From Flavobacterium litorale (GTDB taxonomy: Bacteria; Bacteroidota; Bacteroidia; Flavobacteriales; Flavobacteriaceae): a DNA stretch of 64,000 bases. Positions within the stretch are counted from its first letter, which is position 1. Each line of letters opens with the position of its first letter. This document shows, one piece after another, positions 36,948 to 45,884 of the stretch. The notes below the pieces were generated by a model. The model was not told the DNA's origin. It did not search any database and saw only the letters and a list, made by a program, of their open reading frames with translations. Both the position numbers and the translations under genes were made by a program. Location of the stretch: the NCBI RefSeq assembly GCF_019613795.1, contig NZ_CP080429.1, forward strand, positions 1,786,501-1,850,500. Reading direction: 5' to 3'.

Positions 36948-36961
36948 ATGATAATTGTCAT
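36948..36961. promoter_or_regulatory. FNR-type box shared by hemN and a rhodanese gene
   Basis: ATGATAATTGTCAT fits ATGAYnnnnRTCAT. In the hemN direction the -7 element TATTTTTG ends at 36918; in the other direction TATCTTTA (36984-36991) ends at 36991. Both are exactly 36.5 bp from the box centre, so one box appears to serve two divergent promoters. Confidence 0.8.
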
Positions 36962-37010
36962 GCCACCGTTTATGGAATGTTTTTATCTTTATTCCTCACA
37001 AATTATAATT

Positions 37011-37400
37011 ATGAAAAAAATAGTACAACTTTTTGCAGTGCTTATACTAATAGCCTCTTGTAAAACAGAAGAGAAGAAAGAGAATATAGTGCTTGTTAAG
37101 CCAACGCTTTTTCATGAGAAAATGATTGAGCACAAAGGGCAAATTGTTGATGTGCGTACACCTGAAGAGTATAAAGAGGGGCATATTAAAAATGCTATGA
37201 ACATTCATTTATATGATAAAGACTTTAAAGACCGTTTAACACAATTGGACAAGGACGAACGTGTGTATGTGTACTGTAAAGTAGGGGGTAGGAGCGCATC
37301 GGCAGTAGAAATAATGAAAGCCAATGGCTTTACTAATATTGTAGAGCTTGATGGCGGTATGGATGCTTGGTTGGATGCTAAAAAACCTATTGAGCAGTAG
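37011..37400 (+). CDS. Rhodanese-like lipoprotein
   Basis: Lipoprotein signal (VLILIASCKTE, Cys near residue 18) and a rhodanese domain with VDVRTPEEYKEGHIKNAMN and active loop CKVGGRSAS. Extracytoplasmic sulfurtransferase-like protein. Start at the ATG at 37011; upstream in-frame codons lie in the promoter. Divergent from hemN and probably FNR-controlled. Confidence 0.92.
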   Translation: MKKIVQLFAVLILIASCKTEEKKENIVLVKPTLFHEKMIEHKGQIVDVRTPEEYKEGHIKNAMNIHLYDKDFKDRLTQLDKDERVYVYCKVGGRSASAVEIMKANGFTNIVELDGGMDAWLDAKKPIEQ

Positions 37401-37407
37401 TTATAAC

Positions 37408-37683
37408 TTACGCCATTACATCGTGCATACTTTCGTTTCGTTCCATCATTTTTTTAGCAAAAGGGCATAACGGCAGTATTTTTACACCTTTTTTGCGCGC
37501 AAAGCCTACCGCTTTTTCCAATAATTGTGTACCTATTCCTTTAAATGCGGGGTTGCCAATGGTATGGTCTATAATAAATTTATCTTCGCCTGCCCATACG
37601 TAAGTCATTAGTCCTGCTTCGGTTTTACCTTCTACAGCTCTAAATTCACCTTTTTTACCATCGTCAGTATGTAAAATCTCCAT
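37408..37683 (-). CDS. Small GNAT-like N-acetyltransferase (NATD1/YjdJ type)
   Basis: 91 aa. Contains the shortened GNAT core: MTYVWAGEDKFIIDHTIGNP (beta strands), FKGIGTQLLEKAVGFARKKG (acetyl-CoA loop, G-I-G-T) and ILPLCPFAKKMMERN. Substrate unknown. Follows the pirin gene by 5 bp on the same strand, likely co-transcribed. Confidence 0.9.
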   Translation of the reverse strand: MEILHTDDGKKGEFRAVEGKTEAGLMTYVWAGEDKFIIDHTIGNPAFKGIGTQLLEKAVGFARKKGVKILPLCPFAKKMMERNESMHDVMA

Positions 37684-37688
37684 TCAGT

Positions 37689-38585
37689 TTATTTTTTTGG
37701 TTTAAAATTATTGCTTTGCTTGGGTAGGGGTACATAGCCCGTTTCGTTAGGAATACTCGGGAATTCTTTAGCTTCCCACCTTTGTTTGGCATCTTCTATT
37801 GCTTCACGGGTAGAGGCTACAAAGTTCCAGTAAATATGGCGAGGTTCATCAAAAGGTTCGCCACCAAAAATGTATATTGTGGTATTTTCGTTTATTGTAA
37901 ATTCGCAAAGCGATGCTTCTTTAGCTACCAATAACTGCTTAGGGTTATAAGTGTTTCCTTCTATAGTTACACTCCCTTTTAGTATGTACATAGCACTTTC
38001 GCCATACAAATCGTTACCAATGTTTAGCGTTGTTTTTTCTTTACTTTTTAGCTCGATAAAATACAGTGGACTATACACAGGTACTGCCGATTTTTTACCA
38101 AAAGCTTCCCCTGCAATAAGTTTTATTTGCACACCGTTATTATCCCAAACAGGCATTTCATCTTCGGTTATGTGTGCAAAGGTAGGTTCCATGGTTTCCA
38201 AGTGTTTGGGCAATGCTACCCATATTTGCAACCCATGCAGTTTTTTTTCAGAATTCCTCAGGTAATCGGGTGTTCTTTCCGAGTGTACAATGCCTTTACC
38301 CGCCGTCATCCAGTTTACCTGCCCTGGTTTAATTTCGATAACCGTGCCCAAACTATCGCGGTGCATAATACTACCCTCAAACAAATAGGTTAGGGTAGAT
38401 AGCCCGATGTGCGGGTGCGGTCCGACATCTAAATTTTCGTGATCGTTTAGTGCTGCGGGTCCCATATGGTCGATAAACGAAAAAGGTCCTACCATTCGTT
38501 TTTCTCTAAAAGGGAGTAATCTTCCCACTAAAAAGTTACCAATATCGCTTGGGCGTTCTTTTATAATCAAATTAATATTCGACAT
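37689..38585 (-). CDS. Pirin family protein
   Basis: Second pirin of the window, without a leader. Metal-site segments: DVGPHPHIGLSTLTYLFEG and MTAGKGIVHSERTPD. C-terminal cupin carries EPFDEPRHIYWNFVASTRE. 298 aa. Cytoplasmic; some pirins are quercetin dioxygenases or redox-sensing cofactors, but the role here is unknown. Confidence 0.94.
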   Translation of the reverse strand: MSNINLIIKERPSDIGNFLVGRLLPFREKRMVGPFSFIDHMGPAALNDHENLDVGPHPHIGLSTLTYLFEGSIMHRDSLGTVIEIKPGQVNWMTAGKGIVHSERTPDYLRNSEKKLHGLQIWVALPKHLETMEPTFAHITEDEMPVWDNNGVQIKLIAGEAFGKKSAVPVYSPLYFIELKSKEKTTLNIGNDLYGESAMYILKGSVTIEGNTYNPKQLLVAKEASLCEFTINENTTIYIFGGEPFDEPRHIYWNFVASTREAIEDAKQRWEAKEFPSIPNETGYVPLPKQSNNFKPKK

Positions 38586-38725
38586 GTATATTTTGATTTG
38601 AGGATGACGATTATAAATATAAGATTTTTAATGTTGCTTTTAAGGCTTGGGAGTACTATAATTTTTAGATTGATTTTTTTAAGCGTAATTTTACACACTC
38701 ATCCTATTTTGGGTTTTACTTACCA

Positions 38726-40009
38726 ATGATAAAAAAACTTTTTGCAGATAAAGAGGCAGTAAAGTATATACTTTCTACTGGAGGCATATCTTTTTTATTT
38801 CGTATGATAGCAATGCTGCTTAGCTTTGCTATTATGTGGATTATGACGAATTACTACGGTAAATCCGTATGGGGTTTGTATTCGCTGGCACTTACCGTTA
38901 TGCAAATAACAGCTATGTTTTTTGCTTTGGGGCTGCCTAGTGCCTTTGTAAGTTTTTCGGGTGGTTTTACTAATAAAGCGTTATCCAAAGGATTATTAAT
39001 AAAATCGGCAAAAATAGCATTGCTCTCATCAATAGTACCTGTGCTATTGTTTTCGGCAGGAGCGGGATTAATAGCAACTTACATTTTTGAAAAAGAAAAT
39101 TTATACGGTTATCTGCTTATTGTTGCTTTGGGCACGCCTTGTATGATACTGCACGAAATTATCTGCTACTATTTTGTTGCCATGAAGCGGTTTGTAGTTT
39201 ACGGACTGTCGATATTTATTTTACCGAATGTTTTTTTAATTACTGCCTTACTACTTTTATACAATAACAATTTAGGCGATTATTATACCTTTTGGGGCTA
39301 TGTAGTGGCTTATTTGCTTACTGTTATTATTATGCTGGTTTATATTTTTGGGAAAAATCAGAAAATTATTTACCCTGATATTGCTAAGCGTGATATTTTT
39401 AAAAAATCGTTCCCGATGATGATGAGTGGTATTTTTTTGGTACTACTTAACTGGACGGATATGCTAATGTTGGGACGTTTTGAAACAGCCGAACAGATTG
39501 GTATTTATAACACTGCTTTTAAAGTGGGGTATTTGTCGTTATTTTTTATTTTATCGATGAATGCTGTGGTACAGCCCAGAGTATCGGAGCTGTATCATCA
39601 GAAAAATATTTCAGAAATGAAAAAGGTGGTAAATCGCGCCACACAATTGGTAATAGTGTTAACGTTACCACTGGTTTTTGGACTAATATTTTTTAGAGAG
39701 CTATTACTGGATTTATTTAACGATACTACGGCACTAGGTGGTGTTACTTTAATTTTGGTTACCTTAGGGGGATTGTATAACGCCATGACGGGTAATGTAG
39801 ACCAAATACTAAACATGACGAATAACCAAAAGAGTGTTAGTGTTATTATGCTTTGTGGTTTTATAGTAAATGTTATACTTAACTTATTTTTAATTCCTGC
39901 CTATGGCATAGAGGGGGCGGCTACTGCCAGCTTAATAACCAACATATTTGTAAATACAGTGTTTGTTATTATCATAAAAAGAAAACTGGGCTTTTACACT
40001 TTTATGTAA
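38726..40009 (+). CDS. Polysaccharide flippase-like membrane protein (MOP superfamily)
   Basis: 427 aa with 12-14 hydrophobic helices, of the Wzx/RfbX type (YILSTGGISFLFRMIAMLLS at the N-terminus, GIEGAATASLITNIFVN near the C-terminus). Predicted lipid-linked glycan flippase. It stands alone, without glycosyltransferase neighbours, so its substrate is unknown. A second member of the superfamily is at 51316. Confidence 0.88.
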   Translation: MIKKLFADKEAVKYILSTGGISFLFRMIAMLLSFAIMWIMTNYYGKSVWGLYSLALTVMQITAMFFALGLPSAFVSFSGGFTNKALSKGLLIKSAKIALLSSIVPVLLFSAGAGLIATYIFEKENLYGYLLIVALGTPCMILHEIICYYFVAMKRFVVYGLSIFILPNVFLITALLLLYNNNLGDYYTFWGYVVAYLLTVIIMLVYIFGKNQKIIYPDIAKRDIFKKSFPMMMSGIFLVLLNWTDMLMLGRFETAEQIGIYNTAFKVGYLSLFFILSMNAVVQPRVSELYHQKNISEMKKVVNRATQLVIVLTLPLVFGLIFFRELLLDLFNDTTALGGVTLILVTLGGLYNAMTGNVDQILNMTNNQKSVSVIMLCGFIVNVILNLFLIPAYGIEGAATASLITNIFVNTVFVIIIKRKLGFYTFM

Positions 40010-40015
40010 ATAAAA

Positions 40016-40045
40016 AACTGAGAAAGAAGTTACTCTTTCCCAGTT
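40016..40045 (+). terminator. Weak terminator-like hairpin
   Basis: AACTGAGAAAG / CTTTCCCAGTT stem with one internal mismatch, 7 bp after the flippase stop. No long T-tract follows, so function is uncertain. Confidence 0.4.
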
Positions 40046-40097
40046 CCGATTTAGTAGTTGTGTTTTCCCTAAGTTGTAATTACTACTAAGCCTTATA

Positions 40098-42533
40098 TTA
40101 TTGTACCATACATCGTAATTGGTAGGTTTTATTTTCTGTTGTTGTTACCATCATAATGTAAATTCCTTTTGGTAAACCGTCTGCTGTTACTGCTATCTCG
40201 TTGTTTGTTACATTGTAGCTGTTGCTCATTACAACTCTTCCCATCATATCTACTAACTGTACATCAGCTTTGCTTGTTTGCTCTGGTAATACTACTGTTG
40301 TATGTCCTGAGAATGGGTTAGGGTAGTTGTACATTTTAGTTGCTGATAATGCCTCGAATGTATCTGTACTTAATGCTGCCTGTGCTCCTAATCGAAGTGC
40401 TGATACACTTATTTGGAAGGGGTCAAACGAGGTGTAGTTTCCGATTACCGAGAATACAAACTCTTTAATGTTTCCGCCTTCGTAGCTTTCTGTACCATTT
40501 GTAAAGTCGCTTAATGCAATGCTGTACTCCATTATATTTTCGGTTGCAGGGATTTGGAATCGTAAACGGTTGTTCCAGTCGCTTAATCCTTCGGTTACCA
40601 TTACTACCTCTATAGCGTGTGTACTTTGGTAGTTAAAGTTAATTGCTTCGTACTCTGTAGCATCTAGTGTAAGCTCACCTGCCAAAATGTTTCTAAAAAG
40701 GTTTACGGTACCGTATAGTGTTCCTGCTACTGTAGCATCGCGCTCTATGGTATACGTGCCAGCTTCAACTTCTGTTTCCATGTTGTACCCTGTAATGTTA
40801 AATGTAGTTAACGATGCTTCGGCTTCATTGTAATCTACACCCCAAGGACCATCCGCCATGTACAATCCGTCTGCTCTTACCGAAGTGTTTGCGTTAATGG
40901 AGAAACCGATATCGAATATACCGCCTGTTACTACTTGTACCGTTTGGTTTAAATTACCATTAAGTGCAATTTCTTGTGTAAAGTTTTCTTCATCATCCAG
41001 TTCTGTAACTTTTTTGTTTCCTTCAAAACTTAATGATGATGCCATTGATTTGTTTACAATCGCTAGGTTAAGTACACCATTTTTGTAGGTTCCGTTTTTT
41101 ACAAATACCGATGGTATTCTGTTTTCCATTGCAGTATCGGTTACTGTTTTATCTGCTTCTAGCTCGTTTAATACATGGTTTGCTACGCTACATACCTGCC
41201 CCATGTTGGCGCCCCAAAACTGGAAGTTAGTATAGTTGGCGGTAGGGTATTGTGCAATGTTCCAGTAGCTGTGTAAAACATTCTCGGTAGCTGTTTCCTC
41301 TATGGAGAAGCTAAGTGCATACTCTATAACACCGTTGGCTCTTTTTAGTTTTACCATTATTATTTCGTGTCCTTGCAGTTTTATGGTTCTAACATCCTCT
41401 AAAGATGATCCGTTAAGCCTGTCGCATATTACTTTAGAGTGGTCATAAACATTACCTGTTGTTTTTGTAGCTAATGCTGCTGCAACTCTTTCAGTATTTA
41501 CGTAATAATCTATAGCAAAGATTTCATCTGCATTGGTAATTCCTATTAAATCTTCTGGACTGGAGATGTAGGCGGTTTCGTTACCAAACATTCCTGTATC
41601 TGGAAATAAGCTTTCCATAGTTGCAACACTACTCTTCATTTGTACGTTGCTCATTGCAAAGGGTATTTGTAATGCTTTTTTATTTAAAAAAGAGTTTGTT
41701 TTTGTACGCTCAAAGTTACGTTTTGCTATAAGCCCTGCAAGGTTGCCATTACTCTCAAGTCCACCATCGTTACCTGAAGATACATCGGCAGCAGTACTTA
41801 CATCAGCATAGTTAGCTACTTGTATTGCCTCGTAAGGGTTTGCAGTAACGTAGAATACGGCATCGTTAAAATCGTTATCGCAAGAGCCATAATCTCTTCT
41901 AATATCTTCAAAACCAAGTATTAATCTTTCATTATCAGGGTCAGCAAGTAATACATTGTGGTGTCTTAACTCAGGGTCAGCTTCTGGGTTGTAGTTTGGG
42001 TTAGAGAATACTCTCCATAATCCGTCGGTAACACTACCGTTCCATCCGTTGGCTAATAGTACCCATCCAATACCTGTTCCAGCTTCAAAATCGCCAATTT
42101 TAACCTTGTCGCCAGCTAATAGCCCACCACCTGAATATAATGCAGATACATTTGGGAATACAATAGTAATATCTTCTGTTGTTGGTGCACTTGTAGGTGG
42201 GTTGTTTACATCGTAGGTATAAAAACCAAGTATGTTTTTATAACCTGCTCCTTCTTTTACAAAGGTTACCCATACGGCTGCATCGTCATTAAGTATAACA
42301 TCAGTATCATATCCTGCCGAGATGTATTGTGGGTTGTATTGTGGTACGGGGTACCCTTCTGGCAGGGAGTTGCTAACAAGGTCCAACGTAGCTTGTGTAA
42401 CTACATCTCCCTCTGCTTCTAAATAATCAGGTACTCCTTGGTTGTTGTAAGTTCCTAAATACTGGTATTCTTGTGCAACAATTAGTGTATTAGTTAGTAA
42501 GGCTGTAAGTAATAGTAATTTTTTCATAATCAT
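40098..42533 (-). CDS. T9SS-sorted LruC/DUF4114 surface protein
   Basis: Signal peptide (LLLLTALLTNTLIVAQ), a DUF4114-like segment (ILGFEDIRRDYGSCDNDFND, with acidic, probably Ca-binding residues), a LruC-type region (residues ~230-500), beta-rich repeats, and a C-terminal type A sorting domain (MYNYPNPFSGHTTVVLPE to the end, KGIYIMMV). It should cross the outer membrane by the type IX system and be attached or released. Start at 42533 or the ATG two codons later. A -7 element TATATTTG (42553-42560) and the 31-bp repeat element at 42605-42635 precede it. Confidence 0.9.
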   Translation of the reverse strand: MIMKKLLLLTALLTNTLIVAQEYQYLGTYNNQGVPDYLEAEGDVVTQATLDLVSNSLPEGYPVPQYNPQYISAGYDTDVILNDDAAVWVTFVKEGAGYKNILGFYTYDVNNPPTSAPTTEDITIVFPNVSALYSGGGLLAGDKVKIGDFEAGTGIGWVLLANGWNGSVTDGLWRVFSNPNYNPEADPELRHHNVLLADPDNERLILGFEDIRRDYGSCDNDFNDAVFYVTANPYEAIQVANYADVSTAADVSSGNDGGLESNGNLAGLIAKRNFERTKTNSFLNKKALQIPFAMSNVQMKSSVATMESLFPDTGMFGNETAYISSPEDLIGITNADEIFAIDYYVNTERVAAALATKTTGNVYDHSKVICDRLNGSSLEDVRTIKLQGHEIIMVKLKRANGVIEYALSFSIEETATENVLHSYWNIAQYPTANYTNFQFWGANMGQVCSVANHVLNELEADKTVTDTAMENRIPSVFVKNGTYKNGVLNLAIVNKSMASSLSFEGNKKVTELDDEENFTQEIALNGNLNQTVQVVTGGIFDIGFSINANTSVRADGLYMADGPWGVDYNEAEASLTTFNITGYNMETEVEAGTYTIERDATVAGTLYGTVNLFRNILAGELTLDATEYEAINFNYQSTHAIEVVMVTEGLSDWNNRLRFQIPATENIMEYSIALSDFTNGTESYEGGNIKEFVFSVIGNYTSFDPFQISVSALRLGAQAALSTDTFEALSATKMYNYPNPFSGHTTVVLPEQTSKADVQLVDMMGRVVMSNSYNVTNNEIAVTADGLPKGIYIMMVTTTENKTYQLRCMVQ

Positions 42534-42604
42534 TCCGTTTAGAATTATGATTCAAATATATCTATCAATTACGCCTATAATTGCTTGTTTTCGATTATCT
42601 CATT

Positions 42605-42635
42605 TTAAGTACTTACGAAATGCAGTTATGTATCG
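42605..42635 (-). promoter_or_regulatory. LytTR-type direct-repeat element before the T9SS protein
   Basis: On the minus strand: repeat CGATACATAA, then CTGCATTTCGT, then the weaker repeat AAGTACTTAA, 21 bp apart. Its end is 45 bp from the start of the -7 element TATATTTG (42560-42553), the same distance as at 48856 and 59791. It lies just before the LytTR gene's 3' end. Confidence 0.55.
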
Positions 42636-42652
42636 TTAAACCGTTTATCGAT

Positions 42653-43390
42653 TTAAAGCATGTTTAATCTTTTCATTAATTCAGGTCGATTTGCTCTGCT
42701 AACAGGTATAACATCTTTATCAATTAAAACGCTATTGTCCTCAATATCAATAATTTTTTTAATATTGATGATATAAGTACGGTGTACTTTTAAAAATAGT
42801 GACGTAGGGAGTTTATCTTCTATTTTTTTTAATGTAGAGTGTACTGTATAGTTTTTTGTTTCTGTTTTAATTTGTATATAATCGCCTTTTGCCTGTACAA
42901 GGTTTATAGAGGGTATATCTATTTTAATAAGTCTGCGGTCAATATTTACATAAAATTCGTTAGCAGTATCAGAGGGTGGCTCATTTTGCACAGTTGTAGC
43001 TGCAGTTGTAGAGGTTGCAGTAGCTGCTTCTTGTTTTTTATTATGTGCTTTTCGCACTGCTTTTAAAAAACGCTCCTCAGTAAGTGGTTTTACCAAATAA
43101 TCCACAATACAATCGTATTCAAACGCTTCTATAGCAAAGTTTTTATCGGATGTTATTAGTATTACGGCAGGCGGATTTTTTATGGTTTGTATAAAATCAA
43201 ACCCTGTAAATCCGGGCATATGAATATCTAAAAATATGAGGTCGATGTTTTCGCTATTGCCATTAAGGTATTTAATGGCATCTATAGCACTAGAAAATTC
43301 TTCTATTAAGGTAAGCGACGGATCTTTGGCTATCATTTGGGCAATTATTGCCCTTGCCATACCTTCGTCATCAATAATTATGCAGTTCAT
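42653..43390 (-). CDS. LytTR-family response regulator
   Basis: Receiver domain (residues ~1-120, phosphorylation site in LIFLDIHMPGF, switch Lys in VKPL), an Ala/Thr-rich linker, and a LytTR DNA-binding domain (residues ~145-245: INLVQAKGDYIQIKTETKNY, LKVHRTYIINIKKIIDIE). Last gene of the seven-gene sensor operon, receiving phosphate presumably through the Hpt protein. Probable ligand of the 21-bp-period direct repeats in this window (inference). Confidence 0.95.
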   Translation of the reverse strand: MNCIIIDDEGMARAIIAQMIAKDPSLTLIEEFSSAIDAIKYLNGNSENIDLIFLDIHMPGFTGFDFIQTIKNPPAVILITSDKNFAIEAFEYDCIVDYLVKPLTEERFLKAVRKAHNKKQEAATATSTTAATTVQNEPPSDTANEFYVNIDRRLIKIDIPSINLVQAKGDYIQIKTETKNYTVHSTLKKIEDKLPTSLFLKVHRTYIINIKKIIDIEDNSVLIDKDVIPVSRANRPELMKRLNML

Positions 43391-43404
43391 ATACAGTATA
43401 CTGT

Positions 43405-43722
43405 TTACAAACCATCGGCAAACTGTTGCATTTTCAGAAGTATATTTTCAAATTCCGATTGTAGTGTTACCGATTGGTTTTTAAGGTTACGCTCAAACTC
43501 TTCAGCAAGATAGTAACTTTTTTCCATTCCCATAACACTTATTTTGTGTTTCAGTTTGTGTACGTGGTTTGCAGCCTCTGTATAATTATTGTTTTGTATG
43601 CTCTTTTTGTATTCGTCTATTTCGCGCGGTAACTCATCTTTTATGGTACTGCATAGCTTTGCTTTAAAAGCAGCATCATCGCCAGCCAAATCGTTAATGT
43701 AACTTAGGTTAGGTTGTTCCAT
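43405..43722 (-). CDS. Hpt (histidine phosphotransfer) protein
   Basis: 105 aa helical bundle with the phosphotransfer motif HVHKLKHKISVMGM (first accessible His of HKLK) preceded by a long helix (LPREIDEYKKSIQNNNYTEA). The ATG at 43722 (MEQPNLSY) overlaps the end of the kinase gene by 14 bp; the GTG at 43767 would overlap more. Stand-alone Hpt between a kinase and a response regulator implies a multi-step phosphorelay. Confidence 0.9.
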   Translation of the reverse strand: MEQPNLSYINDLAGDDAAFKAKLCSTIKDELPREIDEYKKSIQNNNYTEAANHVHKLKHKISVMGMEKSYYLAEEFERNLKNQSVTLQSEFENILLKMQQFADGL

Positions 43723-44743
43723 TTTTTTGTAGTGTAAAGTAAATCGTTGTTCCTTTTTTAGGCTCACTTTCTACCCATATTGTACCCCCATAAAATGTAA
43801 CTATTTTTTTGGCTATTGATAGCCCCATCCCAGAGGACTGGTTATCGCTACTTAGTTTGGTAAATACATTGAATATTTTCTCAAAGTATGCCTCTTTCAT
43901 ACCCATTCCGTTATCTTTTACATAAAACTCTATTTCGTTTTTACGCTGTTTGCATCCAATCCTAATTACGCCTTTTTCTTTGTCGTTATACTTAATAGCA
44001 TTTTCTATAAGATTTTGAAACAGTTGTTTAAAACGGTAGTAGTTACCATGTAGTCTGGGCAAATCGTTATCAATATGCAAATTAAAATGTTCAGGTAATG
44101 TAATGGCACGTAATATTTCGGGTATTATTGCATTAAGGTCTACAATACGATTTTCGGACTCTAACTTATCTATGGACGAATAATCGAGTATTCCTTTAAT
44201 GATTAAATCCATCTTTTCGATATTGAACAATACTAAGCCTAACGATTTTTTACTTTCATCGGTAAGCGTAGAGTCGTCATCCTCGAGCATCCAGTTTATA
44301 AGCGTATTTATGTTGCGTAACGGCGATTTTAAATCGTGCGATACTACGTGTGCATACTCGTTAAGTTCCTGATTTTGCTTTTCTAAACTTTTAAGTAATG
44401 CTTCCCGTTGGTTGTTTATTTCTATAATTTCTGCCGATTGTTTCTTTATATACTCGGCAGCATTAAATCCTTTATTATTTTTATCATTACTCTCTGGGCT
44501 CATAGAGTTTAGTATAAACTCTAAGTTTTTATTTATGTCTTTAAGTGTTTTGGCTTCTTCGCGCAGTTTTTTATTTGCCTCAAAAAGTTCATCCGAGCTA
44601 ATTTTCATGGCTCGTTGCAACATGCTTATCTGCTCTTCGTAATTTGCATACGAATCGTTTACGGCTGCTAAAAAAACATCGTTAAAGTGGTGCTCTTCTT
44701 TATCAAGATACTTTCTAATCTGTCTTTTTAGTAAAGAATTCAT
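43709..44743 (-). CDS. Histidine kinase paired with the FIST protein
   Basis: 344 aa, cytoplasmic. N-terminal ~130 residues are helical/coiled coil (LKRQIRKYLDKEEHHFNDVF ...), with no PAS. HisKA H-box YAHVVSHDLKSPLRN, N-box LIENAIKYNDKEKG, G1 VKDNGMGM, G2 SSGMGLSIAKKIV. No membrane helix, so the signal probably comes from the FIST protein encoded immediately upstream with no gap. Confidence 0.94.
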   Translation of the reverse strand: MNSLLKRQIRKYLDKEEHHFNDVFLAAVNDSYANYEEQISMLQRAMKISSDELFEANKKLREEAKTLKDINKNLEFILNSMSPESNDKNNKGFNAAEYIKKQSAEIIEINNQREALLKSLEKQNQELNEYAHVVSHDLKSPLRNINTLINWMLEDDDSTLTDESKKSLGLVLFNIEKMDLIIKGILDYSSIDKLESENRIVDLNAIIPEILRAITLPEHFNLHIDNDLPRLHGNYYRFKQLFQNLIENAIKYNDKEKGVIRIGCKQRKNEIEFYVKDNGMGMKEAYFEKIFNVFTKLSSDNQSSGMGLSIAKKIVTFYGGTIWVESEPKKGTTIYFTLQKNGTT

Positions 44744-45877
44744 TTACTCACTAATTAGTGTTAGTGTCATTGTTTGGTTGTGAAATTCGCATGATGTGTT
44801 GCCATAAAACGGGGCAATTTCGCCGTACGAGTAAAACCCTGCAATAGCTGTATTCTCGCCAACAAGTTGCTTTATTAATTCTGCTTCCTCCTCCATGCGC
44901 TGGCTTAGTACTAGTTTACGACCAATGCAACTTACGGGTATAGCTAGTTGTGGCTTTTTTTCGCGGTTTTGCATGGCTAGCTTGGCAGCATTGTAGGCCC
45001 CTTGCGAGATGCCATCGGCAGAGGCCATCATGAGTTGTACACGCGAGTTTTCGGGTACATTATCCGCAAATATCATGGCTTGTTTTTCGGTATCTATAGA
45101 GAGTATGGTACGTACTACCGCATCTTTTCTGCCTGGTGCTATAACGTTTAATGGGTAAAATAGGGTAGACTCGGCAAGTTTTTCAACTTTATCGCCCAAG
45201 TATTTTTTATATAGTTCCAAAGCAGGTTGGTCGTCAATTTCATATAATACGTTACCGTCCGATTTTGTTATAATTCTTTCAGGACCAAAACCTAGCCATC
45301 CGCCATGGCTGGCAAAACTAATTTCTAGTGAGTCGCCATAAAAACCAATTAATATTATTTCGCCTTCTTTTGGATCTTCTTTATACGATGCTAGTGTTCT
45401 TTCAAACCTAGTATCATCCCCACATAATCCACCCGTCATTGGTATATCTTTATCAAAACCATGTTCAAAGCCTTTTATTAGCGATGTACCGCTCATAAAA
45501 CTTCCTTCCGAAACGATAAACAAATGCTTGAGGTTTTCTTTAGGCATTTTAGCACTTAATGCAGTACCTAACGATAGTGTATCTTTATTATGGTCCAGTA
45601 TGTTATCTCTTTTAATAACAAAACTACTTTTTTCAAATTCTATGGCAAGTACTGTGATTGATTCTTCTACAACATCAATATTAATAATCTCTCCAGCCGA
45701 TGAGCCAAATACAATATGCTCGTACGGAAATTCGTTTCGTATATCAGCAAGTACATCTTTGTTTTCCAGTAAATAACGGTTACCAAATGCTAAAACAAGC
45801 GGATTGTTTAGGGTTTGTTTTTCGCCATAATAATTCCAATTGTTATCTTTCAGTTTGTATGCTTGTACAATTTTCAT
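44744..45877 (-). CDS. FIST domain sensor (NosP-like)
   Basis: 377 aa with FIST_N (HIVFGSSAGEIINIDVVEES, GGLCGDDTRFERTLAS) and FIST_C (PLNVIAPGRKDAVVRTILSI, CIGRKLVLSQRMEEEAELIK, GFYSYGEIAPFYGNTSCEFH). Some FIST proteins (NosP) bind heme and sense NO and regulate a co-encoded histidine kinase. Here it is followed without a gap by such a kinase. Whether this one binds heme cannot be read from the sequence. Confidence 0.92.
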   Translation of the reverse strand: MKIVQAYKLKDNNWNYYGEKQTLNNPLVLAFGNRYLLENKDVLADIRNEFPYEHIVFGSSAGEIINIDVVEESITVLAIEFEKSSFVIKRDNILDHNKDTLSLGTALSAKMPKENLKHLFIVSEGSFMSGTSLIKGFEHGFDKDIPMTGGLCGDDTRFERTLASYKEDPKEGEIILIGFYGDSLEISFASHGGWLGFGPERIITKSDGNVLYEIDDQPALELYKKYLGDKVEKLAESTLFYPLNVIAPGRKDAVVRTILSIDTEKQAMIFADNVPENSRVQLMMASADGISQGAYNAAKLAMQNREKKPQLAIPVSCIGRKLVLSQRMEEEAELIKQLVGENTAIAGFYSYGEIAPFYGNTSCEFHNQTMTLTLISE

Positions 45878-45884
45878 AGTGATA

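Noticed and set aside
38726..40009. Assigning this flippase to the exopolysaccharide locus
   Set aside because: It lies 9 kb away, has no glycan genes beside it, and no direct-repeat element was found before it.
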